A stretch of 64,000 nucleotides of DNA. It comes from Kriegella aquimaris. GTDB taxonomy: Bacteria > Bacteroidota > Bacteroidia > Flavobacteriales > Flavobacteriaceae. Made by a program: the position numbers and the translations under genes. Below are positions 1 through 10,688 of the stretch, piece after piece (the first letter of the stretch is position 1; each line of letters opens with the position of its first letter). The stretch lies in assembly GCF_900103215.1 (NCBI RefSeq), contig NZ_FNGV01000001.1:992001-1056000 (forward strand), in the 5' to 3' direction. Under the pieces are notes generated by a model, which saw only the letters and a program-made list of their open reading frames with translations, did no database searches and had not been told where the DNA came from.

Positions 1-291
1 CGCCTTTTTGCATTACCCCTCTTTTTTCTCTGGCCTATGGTATCGCAACTTTTCGGCAAGGATCTTAAAATTCTATCTTCTTTAAAAACCTATACACAAC
101 TACTAATGAAGTGGAAGTACCTACTCCCCTTTCTGATTCTGAATTTCCTTACTTATTGGTTCTGTTTTCGGTACTACCAAAAATTAGGCCTCGGGGAGAA
201 TACCTATTTCGCCGAGTACCTCTTTCTTTCCATATTTATTATCACTACCCATTTTCTGTGGAGCCTGTCTAATAGAAGACAACACTCTTGA
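1..291 (+). CDS. C-terminal part of an unidentified membrane protein
   Basis: The reading frame is open from the first base of the window, so this is the 3' end of a gene that begins upstream; the first in-frame ATG at 37 need not be the start. The visible 96 residues hold a hydrophobic segment at the left edge and two more (around LLPFLILNFLTYWF and FLSIFIITTHFLW), ending in a basic SNRRQHS tail, as in an integral membrane protein with a cytoplasmic C-terminus. I do not recognise the family and no catalytic motif is visible. Confidence 0.6.
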   Translation, partial: RLFALPLFFLWPMVSQLFGKDLKILSSLKTYTQLLMKWKYLLPFLILNFLTYWFCFRYYQKLGLGENTYFAEYLFLSIFIITTHFLWSLSNRRQHS

Positions 292-427
292 AAATATTTA
301 AGCCAAATCGAAATCTTTATTTGTTTCTCCCGGATTGTATTGACCTTTGTCGTTATAAAATTGAAACCGACCAAAAAGTATTCAAAAGTTAATCTATAAA
401 TTTGACCGTAATACTATTTTGGCAAGC

Positions 428-781
428 ATGAGCAAAAACGAAGAAAGTAAGGCATTGACGTGGGACGATTTTATGAAAGTTGAGATGCGTGTAGGCACCA
501 TTATTTCTGCGGAGGTTTTTGAAGAAGTACGAAACCCGGCCTATAAAATGGTCATCGATTTTGGTGTGTACGGCACACGAAAAACATCGGCACAAATCAC
601 AAAATTATACCAGACGGAAGAAATCATTGGTCGACAAGTAATTGCCGTGGTGAACTTTCCTCCCAAACAAATTGCCACGATTATGAGTGAATGCCTTGTA
701 TTAGGCGGTGTAGGCGATAATAAGGAAGTGACCCTGATCCATCCTGAGAGACAAGTAAAAAACGGAACGCGAATAGGATAA
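428..781 (+). CDS. csaA: CsaA-like tRNA-binding domain protein
   Basis: This 117-residue protein is essentially one OB-fold tRNA-binding domain of the kind found in CsaA, MetRS C-termini and Trbp111. Diagnostic stretches are FMKVEMRVGTIISAEVF near the N-terminus, the RKTSAQIT segment in the middle and VVNFPPKQIA towards the end. CsaA proteins are about 110 residues and act as dimers in the cytoplasm; in Bacillus CsaA has been described as an export-related chaperone. An in-frame TTG lies 9 bases upstream at 419, but the ATG at 428 gives the normal family length. It stands alone, with no operon partner. Confidence 0.88.
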   Translation: MSKNEESKALTWDDFMKVEMRVGTIISAEVFEEVRNPAYKMVIDFGVYGTRKTSAQITKLYQTEEIIGRQVIAVVNFPPKQIATIMSECLVLGGVGDNKEVTLIHPERQVKNGTRIG

Positions 782-940
782 GAGTTAAATAGATTTTTAT
801 ACCAGTGATTTATTATACATGGGAAGAACTCTTTTTAATCTTTCATAAAATGACTTGTTAATCAATATTGTTTCAAACAAATCCGTTAGTGCAAATGTTT
901 CAACTATGATAGCGCTGATTATTATAAAAGGAGTTTTATA

Positions 941-975
941 AACTAAACACATAGTTTTAACTAAATATTTAGTTA
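941..975 (+). promoter_or_regulatory. Two AACTA-N6-TAGTT operator-like palindromes
   Basis: Two copies of AACTA-N6-TAGTT occur at 941-956 and 959-974, 18 bp apart. The second lies in a perfect 18-bp palindrome at 958-975. They end 28 bp before the S41 peptidase start, overlapping the expected promoter. ACTA/TAGT half-sites recall BlaI/MecI-type operators, but no such regulator is encoded in the window, so the partner is inferred. The rest of the 782-1002 gap shows no gene. Confidence 0.55.
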
Positions 976-1002
976 TATTCGGGTTTATTTGAATAAGATG
1001 TT

Positions 1003-3291
1003 ATGAGATTTAAGATTGGTTATATTCTGCTCCTACTTTTCATCAGCTGCTCCGAAAAAAATAACTCTTCCGATAGGCAACAGAAAATCGAAAATTTACA
1101 AGCTTTTGCTAGTGTATACGGATACGTGAAATATTTTCACCCGAGTGACGGCGTATCTGAAATCGATTGGACTTCTTTTGCGATTTATGGAGCGAATCTT
1201 GTCGAAAAGTGTGAATCAAAGGAGGAATTGATAAATACTTTAAACACGCTTTTTAAGCCCATTGCTCCGTCAATAAACTTTTCGACAACGAAGTCGGACA
1301 AATATAATTTAACAACCATAACCCCAAAAAATACAGAAGGTTTCAAACCTACATTTTGGCAGCATAGTGGTGTTGGTATCGGGATGGATCCCCAACTAAG
1401 AACACCATATCAAAGTTCTAGAGTAAACGGCATTATTAATAAAGACTACTCGTTCGTTGTCAGTAAACTTACACTGAAAATCGATCCTGTCAGATACATA
1501 GGCAGAAAAGTTAAGTATACTGCTTGGGCGAAAAACGGGGACCTTCATTCAGAAAAAGGGTATTTGAGATTTGTATTGGAAAAATTGGATGGCACATCAG
1601 ATTTAAATAAAGAAGCTGTAGTTGGGGAACAATGGAAGCAATACGAAATTATTACCGACATCGATTCATACACAACATCAATTCAAGTAGGTGCTGCCCT
1701 TAGTGGAAAAGGTTCAATACTTTATGATTTGCCACAACTATTTTATGAAAATAACGGTAATTGGATTGAAGTTCCGCTTTCTAATCAGGATTTTGAAACA
1801 GAAACGTCTTTTAGCGATTATAAACCAGAAAAATGGCATTTTGAAGGCGTTGGTTATACCTGTTCATTAACAAATAGTGATTCCCACCAAGGGAATAAAT
1901 CAGTAGTTTTAAAATATACGGGAGTTATTGAAAAGGAAAGAGGCCAACAAATTTTCGAAAACCACCCCAAATTTGGCGAGTTAATTGAAAAGGAAATTAC
2001 GAAGGGTATTTACTTTCAGGTTCCGTTGGTATTGTATTCCAACGAGGGTGGCACCTATCCGAAATCTGATTCTGGTAGTTTACTTAAATTAAAAAACGAC
2101 CTAAAAGAAGTTCAACAAGAAGCTACCGATTTGCCCGTTAGATGGGGCAATGTCATTAACACCTACAATGTCTTTCAACACTTCTATCCCTATTTTGATG
2201 TTGTGGATGTTGATTGGCCTGAAGAACTTCAAAAGGCCTTATCGCGAAGTTTTACAGATGCTTCTGCAAAAGATCATTTGGTCACTTTGGAAAAATTTAC
2301 TTCCCCCTTAAAAGATGGACATATCAATGTTACTTACAAAAGGAATTCCGGGTGGTCTACACCGCCAATTACTTGGAAATGGATTGAAAATAAACTTGTG
2401 ATAACAAACGTTCTCGACAGTGAAATACCATTGGTCGTTGGAGATATTGTTACCGAAATCAACGGTAAGAATACTAAAGAATATTTTGAAGAAATAAATT
2501 CAAGAATTTCAGCAGGAACAGAAGGGTGGTTGAACCACAAGGCAGAACAACTCAGTTTACTAGGAGAAAAAGACGCTGAATTAATTATCACAGTAAACGG
2601 TCAAGACATAAAATTGATACGAAATAGTTACCCCTACAGTTCGCCGACAAGAATGGCCGACCATGAAAAAATAAATGATAGCGTCTACTATCTTAACTTA
2701 AATAGTATAGCAATGGAAGATATTGAAAAGCTAATTCCAGAGCTAGCAAAGTCAAAGTCTATCATATGTGATTTAAGGGTTTATCCGAATGGTAATCATG
2801 GGTTTATTTCTTATTTGCTCAAAGAAAATGATACCGTCTCGTCGTGGATGAAAATACCCCAAAGTATATATCCTGACAGAAAAAAAGTATCGTATCAAAA
2901 TGCAAACTGGATGCTACCGAGCAAAAAACCCTATTTGGGCGATAAACAAATCATCTTTATAACCAAAGGAACCGCAATGAGCTATGCCGAAAGCTATATG
3001 GGATATATTCGAGGTTACAACCTGGGAACAATTATAGGGCAACCTACGGCCGGCACGAACGGCAATATAAACCTACTTCAATTATCCGAAGGTTTTAGTA
3101 TAAGATGGACTGGCATGAAGGTAGAAAAACATGATGGTTCGCAACTGCACGGCATTGGTTTTCTACCAGACATTTATGTAAACAAGTCGATTGAAGGGGT
3201 CAAATCAGGAAAGGACGAGTTTTTGGAAAAAGCTATTGAATTGACCGAAAAAAGAATAACAACCAAGCCTGAACAAAATTTTTTAGATTAA
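1003..3291 (+). CDS. S41 family peptidase, lipoprotein
   Basis: This 762-residue protein starts with a lipoprotein signal (MRFKIGYILLLLFISC, lipobox cysteine at residue 16), so it should be anchored at the periplasmic face of a membrane. The C-terminal half resembles S41 (C-terminal processing/tricorn-like) peptidases: a PDZ-like segment around VVGDIVTEINGKNT, then a core with KGTAMSYAESYMGYI, where the serine after M is the likely nucleophile, and GQPTAGTNG. The N-terminal half looks like a beta-rich accessory region. It is preceded by two tandem palindromes that suggest regulated expression. It is monocistronic and faces ligA tail to tail. The substrate is unknown. Confidence 0.82.
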   Translation: MRFKIGYILLLLFISCSEKNNSSDRQQKIENLQAFASVYGYVKYFHPSDGVSEIDWTSFAIYGANLVEKCESKEELINTLNTLFKPIAPSINFSTTKSDKYNLTTITPKNTEGFKPTFWQHSGVGIGMDPQLRTPYQSSRVNGIINKDYSFVVSKLTLKIDPVRYIGRKVKYTAWAKNGDLHSEKGYLRFVLEKLDGTSDLNKEAVVGEQWKQYEIITDIDSYTTSIQVGAALSGKGSILYDLPQLFYENNGNWIEVPLSNQDFETETSFSDYKPEKWHFEGVGYTCSLTNSDSHQGNKSVVLKYTGVIEKERGQQIFENHPKFGELIEKEITKGIYFQVPLVLYSNEGGTYPKSDSGSLLKLKNDLKEVQQEATDLPVRWGNVINTYNVFQHFYPYFDVVDVDWPEELQKALSRSFTDASAKDHLVTLEKFTSPLKDGHINVTYKRNSGWSTPPITWKWIENKLVITNVLDSEIPLVVGDIVTEINGKNTKEYFEEINSRISAGTEGWLNHKAEQLSLLGEKDAELIITVNGQDIKLIRNSYPYSSPTRMADHEKINDSVYYLNLNSIAMEDIEKLIPELAKSKSIICDLRVYPNGNHGFISYLLKENDTVSSWMKIPQSIYPDRKKVSYQNANWMLPSKKPYLGDKQIIFITKGTAMSYAESYMGYIRGYNLGTIIGQPTAGTNGNINLLQLSEGFSIRWTGMKVEKHDGSQLHGIGFLPDIYVNKSIEGVKSGKDEFLEKAIELTEKRITTKPEQNFLD

Positions 3292-3338
3292 TTAAAATAC
3301 AACCCTAACAATCATTGATAAAGAAATTTCATTGCCAT

Positions 3339-5351
<2,013 letters not shown>

Positions 5352-5449
5352 TCAATTTGAAATTCTTCGGATACCCGAAATCAATAATTTTACCACACCA
5401 GATGTAGCACATCATTAGTTTTGGGCTTTCTAGATGGTCTGCACTACGG

Positions 5450-6343
5450 TTACGTTCGACCAGAAAATACACCTCTTAACATGCGGTTATTTCCAAACAT
5501 ATCTTTTCGCAGTTCAATTTCTGAAAAATTATGGTCTTTCAGAAGCTGTTCGGTTTCTTTTGCCAAATATTGATTGATTTCCAAATATAAACTTCCCGAT
5601 TTTTTTAGGTTTTTCTTTGCAAAACGACATATCGCCTTATAAAACACCAAGGGATTTTCATCAGATACAAACAGCGCCAAATCAGGTTCGTGTTCGGTCA
5701 CATTTCGCTGCATTTCCTTTTTCTCCAACATTCTTACGTACGGGGGGTTGGAAACAATACAATCGAATTTATCTCCCAAATCTTCCAGTTGAAGCATGTC
5801 AGCCTGAACAAACGTCACATTCACATCGTTGTCAATGGCGTTCTGTTTAGCAACCATCAAGGCTTCCGAAGAAACATCCAAAGCTGTTACTTTGATATGG
5901 GGAAGGTTTTTGGCCAAAGCTATCGCAATACACCCGCTGCCTGTTCCGATATCCAGAATTCGCACCTCCTCATCTTGCTTTTTTTTCACATCCCCATGAT
6001 TTCGGCCATCCGTATGGTATTCTTCAATAACCCATTGCACCAATTCCTCAGTTTCCGGTCGGGGAATCAAGACATTTTCAGTAACGCCGAAATCCATTTC
6101 CATAAAATGTGCTGTTCCGATAATGTATTGAATCGGGCGTTCCAATCGCAATTGGCTTAAAGCCTCGAACAAGGGCTGTTCTTCTTCCTTTGAAATGATC
6201 AAATCGGGTTGAATGGCCAAAACGAAACGCTGCAGCCCCAAGTAATGTTCAATCAACAAATAGAAAAAACTAGCTACTTCTTCTTTTGAATAAATGGCAT
6301 CGAGCTCTTTATGAAAGATATTCTTAATTTCCTTTAATAACAC
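5450..6343 (-). CDS. prmC: Peptide chain release factor glutamine methyltransferase PrmC
   Basis: PrmC (HemK) methylates the glutamine of the GGQ motif in release factors RF1 and RF2, using S-adenosylmethionine. The 297-residue protein has the usual N-terminal helical domain, a SAM-binding motif I (ILDIGTGSGCIAIALA, about residue 131) and the catalytic NPPYV motif (about residue 200). The family-typical N-terminus MLLKEIKNIFHKEL begins at a GTG codon; no in-frame ATG gives a better length. It is a plain housekeeping gene, probably transcribed on its own. Confidence 0.95.
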   Translation of the reverse strand: MLLKEIKNIFHKELDAIYSKEEVASFFYLLIEHYLGLQRFVLAIQPDLIISKEEEQPLFEALSQLRLERPIQYIIGTAHFMEMDFGVTENVLIPRPETEELVQWVIEEYHTDGRNHGDVKKKQDEEVRILDIGTGSGCIAIALAKNLPHIKVTALDVSSEALMVAKQNAIDNDVNVTFVQADMLQLEDLGDKFDCIVSNPPYVRMLEKKEMQRNVTEHEPDLALFVSDENPLVFYKAICRFAKKNLKKSGSLYLEINQYLAKETEQLLKDHNFSEIELRKDMFGNNRMLRGVFSGRT

Positions 6344-6407
6344 ACTTATATATTTTTCCGATTAGGCAGGGGACATGAAAAATGAATACCTGACTCTGTA
6401 ATCGCCT

Positions 6408-6899
6408 TCAAAATTTTTTAAACATCCAAACGGGGCAGGAATAATGTCCCGTATCGCCCATGGGGGCATCGATATATTCAAATCCCATTTTTTTATAAAG
6501 TTCTTGTGCGGCTTTCATATAGGGCATCGTTTCAAGATAACATCCTTCAAAATTAAATTCCCTAGCACTTTGTAAACAGCGTTCTATCATTTCCTTTCCC
6601 AATCCCCTGCCCCTAGCCTCTTCCAAAAAATACATTTTTTGTAATTCACAAACATTACCGACATGATTGTCCAAAGGGGCAATTCCGCCACATCCCATAA
6701 TTTTATCTCCTTGTGCCACGACAAAATAAATAGAGCGCTCCACATCATAATTCTCGTACATATGCTCTAAAGTTGTATCGGCATAGGCGGTACCTACCTT
6801 GGGCGCTCTTAAATCGACCAAAACCTTCCGAACAATCGCGGCTACTTCAACATTATCTTCGGGTCGAATTTCCCGAATAACCGGGGCACTGGTTTCCAT
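6408..6899 (-). CDS. GNAT family N-acetyltransferase
   Basis: A 163-residue GNAT-fold acetyltransferase. The acetyl-CoA pyrophosphate-binding motif is visible as ARGRGLGKEM, preceded by the beta-4 strand CELQKMYFLEE and followed by EFNFEGCYLET. The N-terminal segment IREIRPEDNVEVAAIVRKVL is the usual start of such domains. The acceptor cannot be told from sequence. The gene diverges from ribD with only 24 bp between the start codons, so their promoters must overlap each other or the coding ends. Confidence 0.85.
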   Translation of the reverse strand: METSAPVIREIRPEDNVEVAAIVRKVLVDLRAPKVGTAYADTTLEHMYENYDVERSIYFVVAQGDKIMGCGGIAPLDNHVGNVCELQKMYFLEEARGRGLGKEMIERCLQSAREFNFEGCYLETMPYMKAAQELYKKMGFEYIDAPMGDTGHYSCPVWMFKKF

Positions 6900-6911
6900 G
6901 AAATATTATTC

Positions 6912-6919
6912 TATTTTTG
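6912..6919 (+). promoter_or_regulatory. Promoter -7 element of ribD, leaderless
   Basis: TATTTTTG matches the Bacteroidota -7 consensus TAnnTTTG and ends 4 bases before the GTG start codon of ribD. With initiation 5-7 bases downstream the mRNA would begin at or next to the start codon. The -33 region is weak. Confidence 0.55.
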
Positions 6920-6923
6920 TGGG

Positions 6924-7976
6924 GTGAATATACATGAAAAATATATTTCGAGGTGCATTTCTTTAGGCAAAAACGGGCAACCCTCGACCTACCCCAACCC
7001 TTCGGTCGGTTGCGTACTGGTGCACAACAATAGGATTATTGGAGAGGGATATACAAGTGCTTATGGTGGTGCTCACGCCGAGGTCAATGCCATCGCTTCG
7101 GTAAAAAATAAAGCGTTGCTAAAAGAGGCTACTTTGTACTCCACACTAGAGCCTTGTTCCCATTTTGGAAAAACTCCACCCTGTGCCGACTTGATCATAA
7201 CCAATAACATCCCCAAAGTGGTTATTGGAATTCTGGATCCGCATGAAAAAGTAGCTGGGCGGGGTATTCGAAAGTTAAAGGATGCCGGTCGTGAGGTGAC
7301 GACAGGGATTTTAGAAAAGGAATGCCGGGCACACCATAATCGTTTTTTGACCTTCCATGAAAAAAAACGACCCTATATTCTATTGAAGTGGGCCGAGACT
7401 ATTGACGGATTTATAGCCCCCGCCAAAGAAAAACGGAATGCCCAGCCCGAACCATTTTGGATTACTTCACCACCATCGCGACAACGGGTGCATCAATGGC
7501 GTAGTGAAGAACAAGCCATTCTCGTGGGAACGACTACTGTTTTAGAAGACAACCCCAAGTTAGATATACGACATTGGTCGGGTAAAAACCCGGTACGCCT
7601 CGTTCTTGACAGAAGTTTAAAGATAAATGGGAATTACCATGTTTTAGATCGTACCATTCCCACCATAATATTTACAGAGGAAATCGACAGTTCAAAATAT
7701 ATAGAAGGAATCGACTATGAACTCATCGATTTCTCAACCAATATAGCACAGCAGCTATGTAACCACTTTCACAAACGAAACATTCTAAGCGTTTTCGTTG
7801 AAGGCGGAAAACGTACCATAGAAACTTTTATAGAAGCGAATCTGTGGGACGAAGCACGAGTCTTCACTGGAACTTCGCATTTTAAGAGAGGAACAACGGC
7901 CCCAAAACTATCTGGAAAATTAGTAAAACAAGAATATATTTACACTGACACCATAAACACTTTTGTAAATGATTAA
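6924..7976 (+). CDS. ribD: Bifunctional riboflavin biosynthesis protein RibD
   Basis: RibD deaminates 2,5-diamino-6-ribosylamino-pyrimidinone 5'-phosphate and then reduces its ribose side chain, the second and third steps of riboflavin synthesis. The N-terminal deaminase half shows the zinc site (H51 and E53 in AHAEVNA, with C78 and C87 in EPCSHFGKTPPC). The C-terminal half is the DHFR-like reductase, with KWAETIDGFIA, GTTTVLEDNP and VEGGKRTIE. The GTG start gives the family-typical beginning MNIHEKYISRCI. It heads an operon: the next gene starts 8 bases before its stop. Confidence 0.96.
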   Translation: MNIHEKYISRCISLGKNGQPSTYPNPSVGCVLVHNNRIIGEGYTSAYGGAHAEVNAIASVKNKALLKEATLYSTLEPCSHFGKTPPCADLIITNNIPKVVIGILDPHEKVAGRGIRKLKDAGREVTTGILEKECRAHHNRFLTFHEKKRPYILLKWAETIDGFIAPAKEKRNAQPEPFWITSPPSRQRVHQWRSEEQAILVGTTTVLEDNPKLDIRHWSGKNPVRLVLDRSLKINGNYHVLDRTIPTIIFTEEIDSSKYIEGIDYELIDFSTNIAQQLCNHFHKRNILSVFVEGGKRTIETFIEANLWDEARVFTGTSHFKRGTTAPKLSGKLVKQEYIYTDTINTFVND

Positions 7977-8571
7977 AAACCTGATTTTTGATTTTGGAGA
8001 TATCTTTATAAACCTCGACAAGGGCGTTGTCTTACGTGGTATAGAAAAGTTCGGAGGCACAAATGTATCCCATGAATTACAAGAAACAAATGACCTTTAC
8101 GAAGTCGGTGACTTAAGCTCTGAAGAGTTCATATCACGACTGCAAACCACTTTTCCAAAAGCATCTCCTGAAGAGATTATTGCAATTTGGAACTCGATGC
8201 TGCTTGATTTCCCCGATTACCGATTGAACTTTATTGAGAACCTAAGTCGTGAAGGCAATTACCGACTATTTTTGCTCAGCAATACAAATGCATTGCATAT
8301 ACCTCACTTTATTGAAAAAGTGGGACAGAAAAAATATGAGAGATTTAAAAATTGTTTTGAGCAATTTTACCTTTCCCATGAAATCAGACTCAGAAAGCCT
8401 ACCCCTGAGGTATTCAATTTCGTTCTAGATGAGAATGGCCTGGTAGCAACGGAAACGCTTTTTATCGACGACTCAAAAGACAATACCGAAGCCGCAAAGG
8501 CATTGGGCATTCACACCTGGAACCTTCTTGTTGGCAAAGAAGATATAACTGACCTAAAGTCGAAGCTATAG
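7969..8571 (+). CDS. HAD family hydrolase (YihX-like), coupled to ribD
   Basis: A 200-residue haloacid dehalogenase-type phosphatase. Motif I is DFGDIFINLD with nucleophile D8, motif II is LLSNTN, a conserved lysine lies in RKPTPEVF, and motif III/IV is LFIDDSKDN. A glycine two residues after the nucleophile is normal in the YihX-like subgroup. A helical cap follows motif I. The start overlaps the end of ribD by 8 bases and the next gene starts one base after its stop, so it is translationally coupled. That context suggests it may supply the phosphatase step that RibD leaves open; this is inference. Confidence 0.88.
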   Translation: MIKNLIFDFGDIFINLDKGVVLRGIEKFGGTNVSHELQETNDLYEVGDLSSEEFISRLQTTFPKASPEEIIAIWNSMLLDFPDYRLNFIENLSREGNYRLFLLSNTNALHIPHFIEKVGQKKYERFKNCFEQFYLSHEIRLRKPTPEVFNFVLDENGLVATETLFIDDSKDNTEAAKALGIHTWNLLVGKEDITDLKSKL

Positions 8572-8572
8572 T

Positions 8573-9436
8573 ATGTTGAACTTAGCGCTTAGTATTCTAT
8601 TTTCGACCCTCATATTTGTAGTTTTCAAGCTATATTCCATTTACAAAGTAGAAACGCTTTATGCTATAATCACTAATTATGTCGTAGCCAGCTCGGTCGG
8701 GTTCTTTTTTTACAAAGGCACGATTCAAATCGAAACACTACCAGAAAAACCTTGGTTTTGGGGCACCTTGGTTCTCGGTGTTTTATTTATTGTCGTCTTT
8801 AATTTAATGGCCGCAACTTCCCAGAAAGTAGGCGTTTCGGCAGCATCTGTCGCTACCAAAATGTCATTGGTCATACCGGTACTCGCCGGTGTTCTGCTAT
8901 ATAACGAGTTATTAAGTGGATTTCAAATATTAGGTATCGTTTTGGCCTTGGCCGCTGTTTATTTTGCATCGGTAAAAGAAACTTCGATAGCGCTATTGAA
9001 ATCATCATTGATATTACCGCTGCTGGTTTTCTTGGGCTCGGGCATTATCGATGCCAGTATCAAATTCATTCAAGCTATACATATTAGTGAAAGTGAGTTT
9101 CCTCTTTTTTCGGCGACCGTATTTGCCTCAGCTGCATTCACAGGTATACTTTTTATTGGTTTTAAGTCAATACGAACTCCTTTACGCGTAAATTTTAAAA
9201 ATATTCTAGGGGGCATTGTTTTGGGCATACTCAACTATTTCTCGATCTATTTTATATTGAAAGCGTTGCAACACCCAAGTCTAAATAGTGCAGCTGTCTT
9301 TACCATAAACAACGTAGCAATAGTGCTATTTTCAACCCTGCTTGGCATTATTCTTTTCAAAGAACGACTCTCAACAAAAAATTGGGGCGGTATCGTTCTT
9401 GCCGTCATTAGCATTGCCCTTGTAGCCTTATTCTAA
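8573..9436 (+). CDS. EamA/DMT superfamily transporter
   Basis: A 287-residue integral membrane protein with about ten hydrophobic segments arranged as two five-helix halves, typical of drug/metabolite (EamA) transporters. The segment GVSAASVATKMSLVIPVLAG, with a later GFQILGIVLALAAVYF, resembles the repeat unit of the family, and the second half repeats it (NSAAVFTINNVAIVLFSTLLG). The substrate cannot be predicted. It is the third gene of the ribD operon; its stop TAA shares a base with the next ATG. A flavin-related cargo would fit the operon but is not shown. Confidence 0.85.
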   Translation: MLNLALSILFSTLIFVVFKLYSIYKVETLYAIITNYVVASSVGFFFYKGTIQIETLPEKPWFWGTLVLGVLFIVVFNLMAATSQKVGVSAASVATKMSLVIPVLAGVLLYNELLSGFQILGIVLALAAVYFASVKETSIALLKSSLILPLLVFLGSGIIDASIKFIQAIHISESEFPLFSATVFASAAFTGILFIGFKSIRTPLRVNFKNILGGIVLGILNYFSIYFILKALQHPSLNSAAVFTINNVAIVLFSTLLGIILFKERLSTKNWGGIVLAVISIALVALF

Positions 9437-10053
9437 TGGAACAAAAAACAGACAGCTATAAGACAGTGCTAAAGCCTTCGAAGGAAATCATCTTCAAGGA
9501 AAGAAAAAGTAAATTTTACGGGTACGTGTTCCCTATAAAAAATGAAGATGAGGTCAAACCAATTTTGGAAGCATTAAAAAAACAACACTATACCGCCAAT
9601 CATGTTTGCTATGCTTGGCAATTAGGAGTTGAAAAAATCAGGTATCGTGCCAATGACGATGGTGAACCCAACAATTCGGCCGGAATGCCCATTTACGGGC
9701 AAATTCAATCTTTCGGAGTTACCAATGTGCTCGTTGCCGTTGCCCGAATCTTCGGCGGAACTAAATTGGGAGTCGGCGGGTTAATTAGCGCATATCGCAT
9801 GGCCGCGCAACTAGCCCTTCAAGAGGCACGTATTGTTTCTAAAACCTTGCGGAAAGAGGTTGAACTCTCTTTTGACTATAAAGAAATGGACAAGGTAATG
9901 CGTATTATCAAACATCAACAATTGGAAATAAGCTTTCAGAAAATGGAAATGGACTGTACCCTGATTATTTCCGTTCGGAAAACGGAATCAGCGCACATAA
10001 AAAAAATGTTTGATAAAATTCAAGGTGTAAAAACCAAAGTCATCAAACCTTAG
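9436..10053 (+). CDS. yigZ: YigZ/IMPACT family protein
   Basis: A 205-residue protein of the YigZ (UPF0029/IMPACT) family. The N-terminal domain carries the family signature: SKEIIFKERKSKFYGYVFP, then ANHVCYAWQLG, DDGEPNNSAGMPI and ARIFGGTKLGVGGLI. The C-terminal part matches the DUF1949 domain. Bacterial members are implicated in translation-related functions by homology, but the biochemical role is not settled. It is the last gene of the ribD operon (its ATG overlaps the previous stop as TAATG) and is convergent with the thioesterase gene. Confidence 0.93.
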   Translation: MEQKTDSYKTVLKPSKEIIFKERKSKFYGYVFPIKNEDEVKPILEALKKQHYTANHVCYAWQLGVEKIRYRANDDGEPNNSAGMPIYGQIQSFGVTNVLVAVARIFGGTKLGVGGLISAYRMAAQLALQEARIVSKTLRKEVELSFDYKEMDKVMRIIKHQQLEISFQKMEMDCTLIISVRKTESAHIKKMFDKIQGVKTKVIKP

Positions 10054-10076
10054 AAATGCTTGATCAAAATTCATAA

Positions 10077-10481
10077 TTACGAAATTGTCTTGATTTTCTC
10101 CAAAATATAGTCCGGACATTTTATCGGACGATTCGTTTTCATATCGATAAACGCCAAAACAGTATTTGCGGTTGCCAAAATTTCTCCTGCCTCATTACTA
10201 ATTTCATAGTCAAATTCTATCTTCACCAAAGGAATCTTCTTTAGTTGGGTTTTTACTGTAATTAAGTCGTCGTAAAGTGCAGATTTTTTGTAGTTTACGC
10301 ATAAAGAAATTACAGGCAACATAACCCCGCTTTTTTCCATTTCTCTGTAAGAAATTCCTAATGAGCGTAACCACTCTACCCTTCCCATCTCCAAATATTG
10401 CGGGTAGTTTCCGTGGTAGACCACACCCATTTGATCAGTTTCACCATAGCGCACTCTAAAAGAAATTTCGTAAAAATCCAT
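10077..10481 (-). CDS. Acyl-CoA thioesterase, YbgC/FadM type
   Basis: A 134-residue single hot-dog domain. The signature RVRYGETDQMGVVYHGNY contains the catalytic aspartate of 4-hydroxybenzoyl-CoA thioesterase-like enzymes; MGRVEWLRSLGISYREME follows, as is usual. Such enzymes hydrolyse acyl-CoA thioesters in the cytoplasm. The reading frame extends upstream to 10541, but the extra 20 residues are atypical, and MDFYEISFRVRYGETDQ at 10481 is the normal family start. It is divergent from dnaA. Confidence 0.9.
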   Translation of the reverse strand: MDFYEISFRVRYGETDQMGVVYHGNYPQYLEMGRVEWLRSLGISYREMEKSGVMLPVISLCVNYKKSALYDDLITVKTQLKKIPLVKIEFDYEISNEAGEILATANTVLAFIDMKTNRPIKCPDYILEKIKTIS

Positions 10482-10688
10482 TTTATTTGAAGTAAAAACT
10501 TTATATTTAAGTCGTTTCGTTTTCGGGTTGTGAACATGCAAAAAAAAAAGGGGAAATTCAATGGGTTCTCGTTTTTTTTTTAGCTTTTTTGTTCACATAT
10601 TTGCCCCACTGAGAAAGTATGGTTTTCTCCGACCATTTTTCTAGCGATTATCGAAAATATTAACCAACGAAATAAGAGGATCTTAAGA

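Noticed and set aside
389-595. Open frames on the strand opposite to real genes, here and throughout
   Set aside because: They lie within conserved genes on the other strand, have no family signature and no promoter; treated as shadows.
10542-10688. Replication origin beside dnaA
   Set aside because: No cluster of TTATCCACA-like DnaA boxes or AT-rich 13-mers was found in the short gap; dnaA and oriC are often apart in Bacteroidota.
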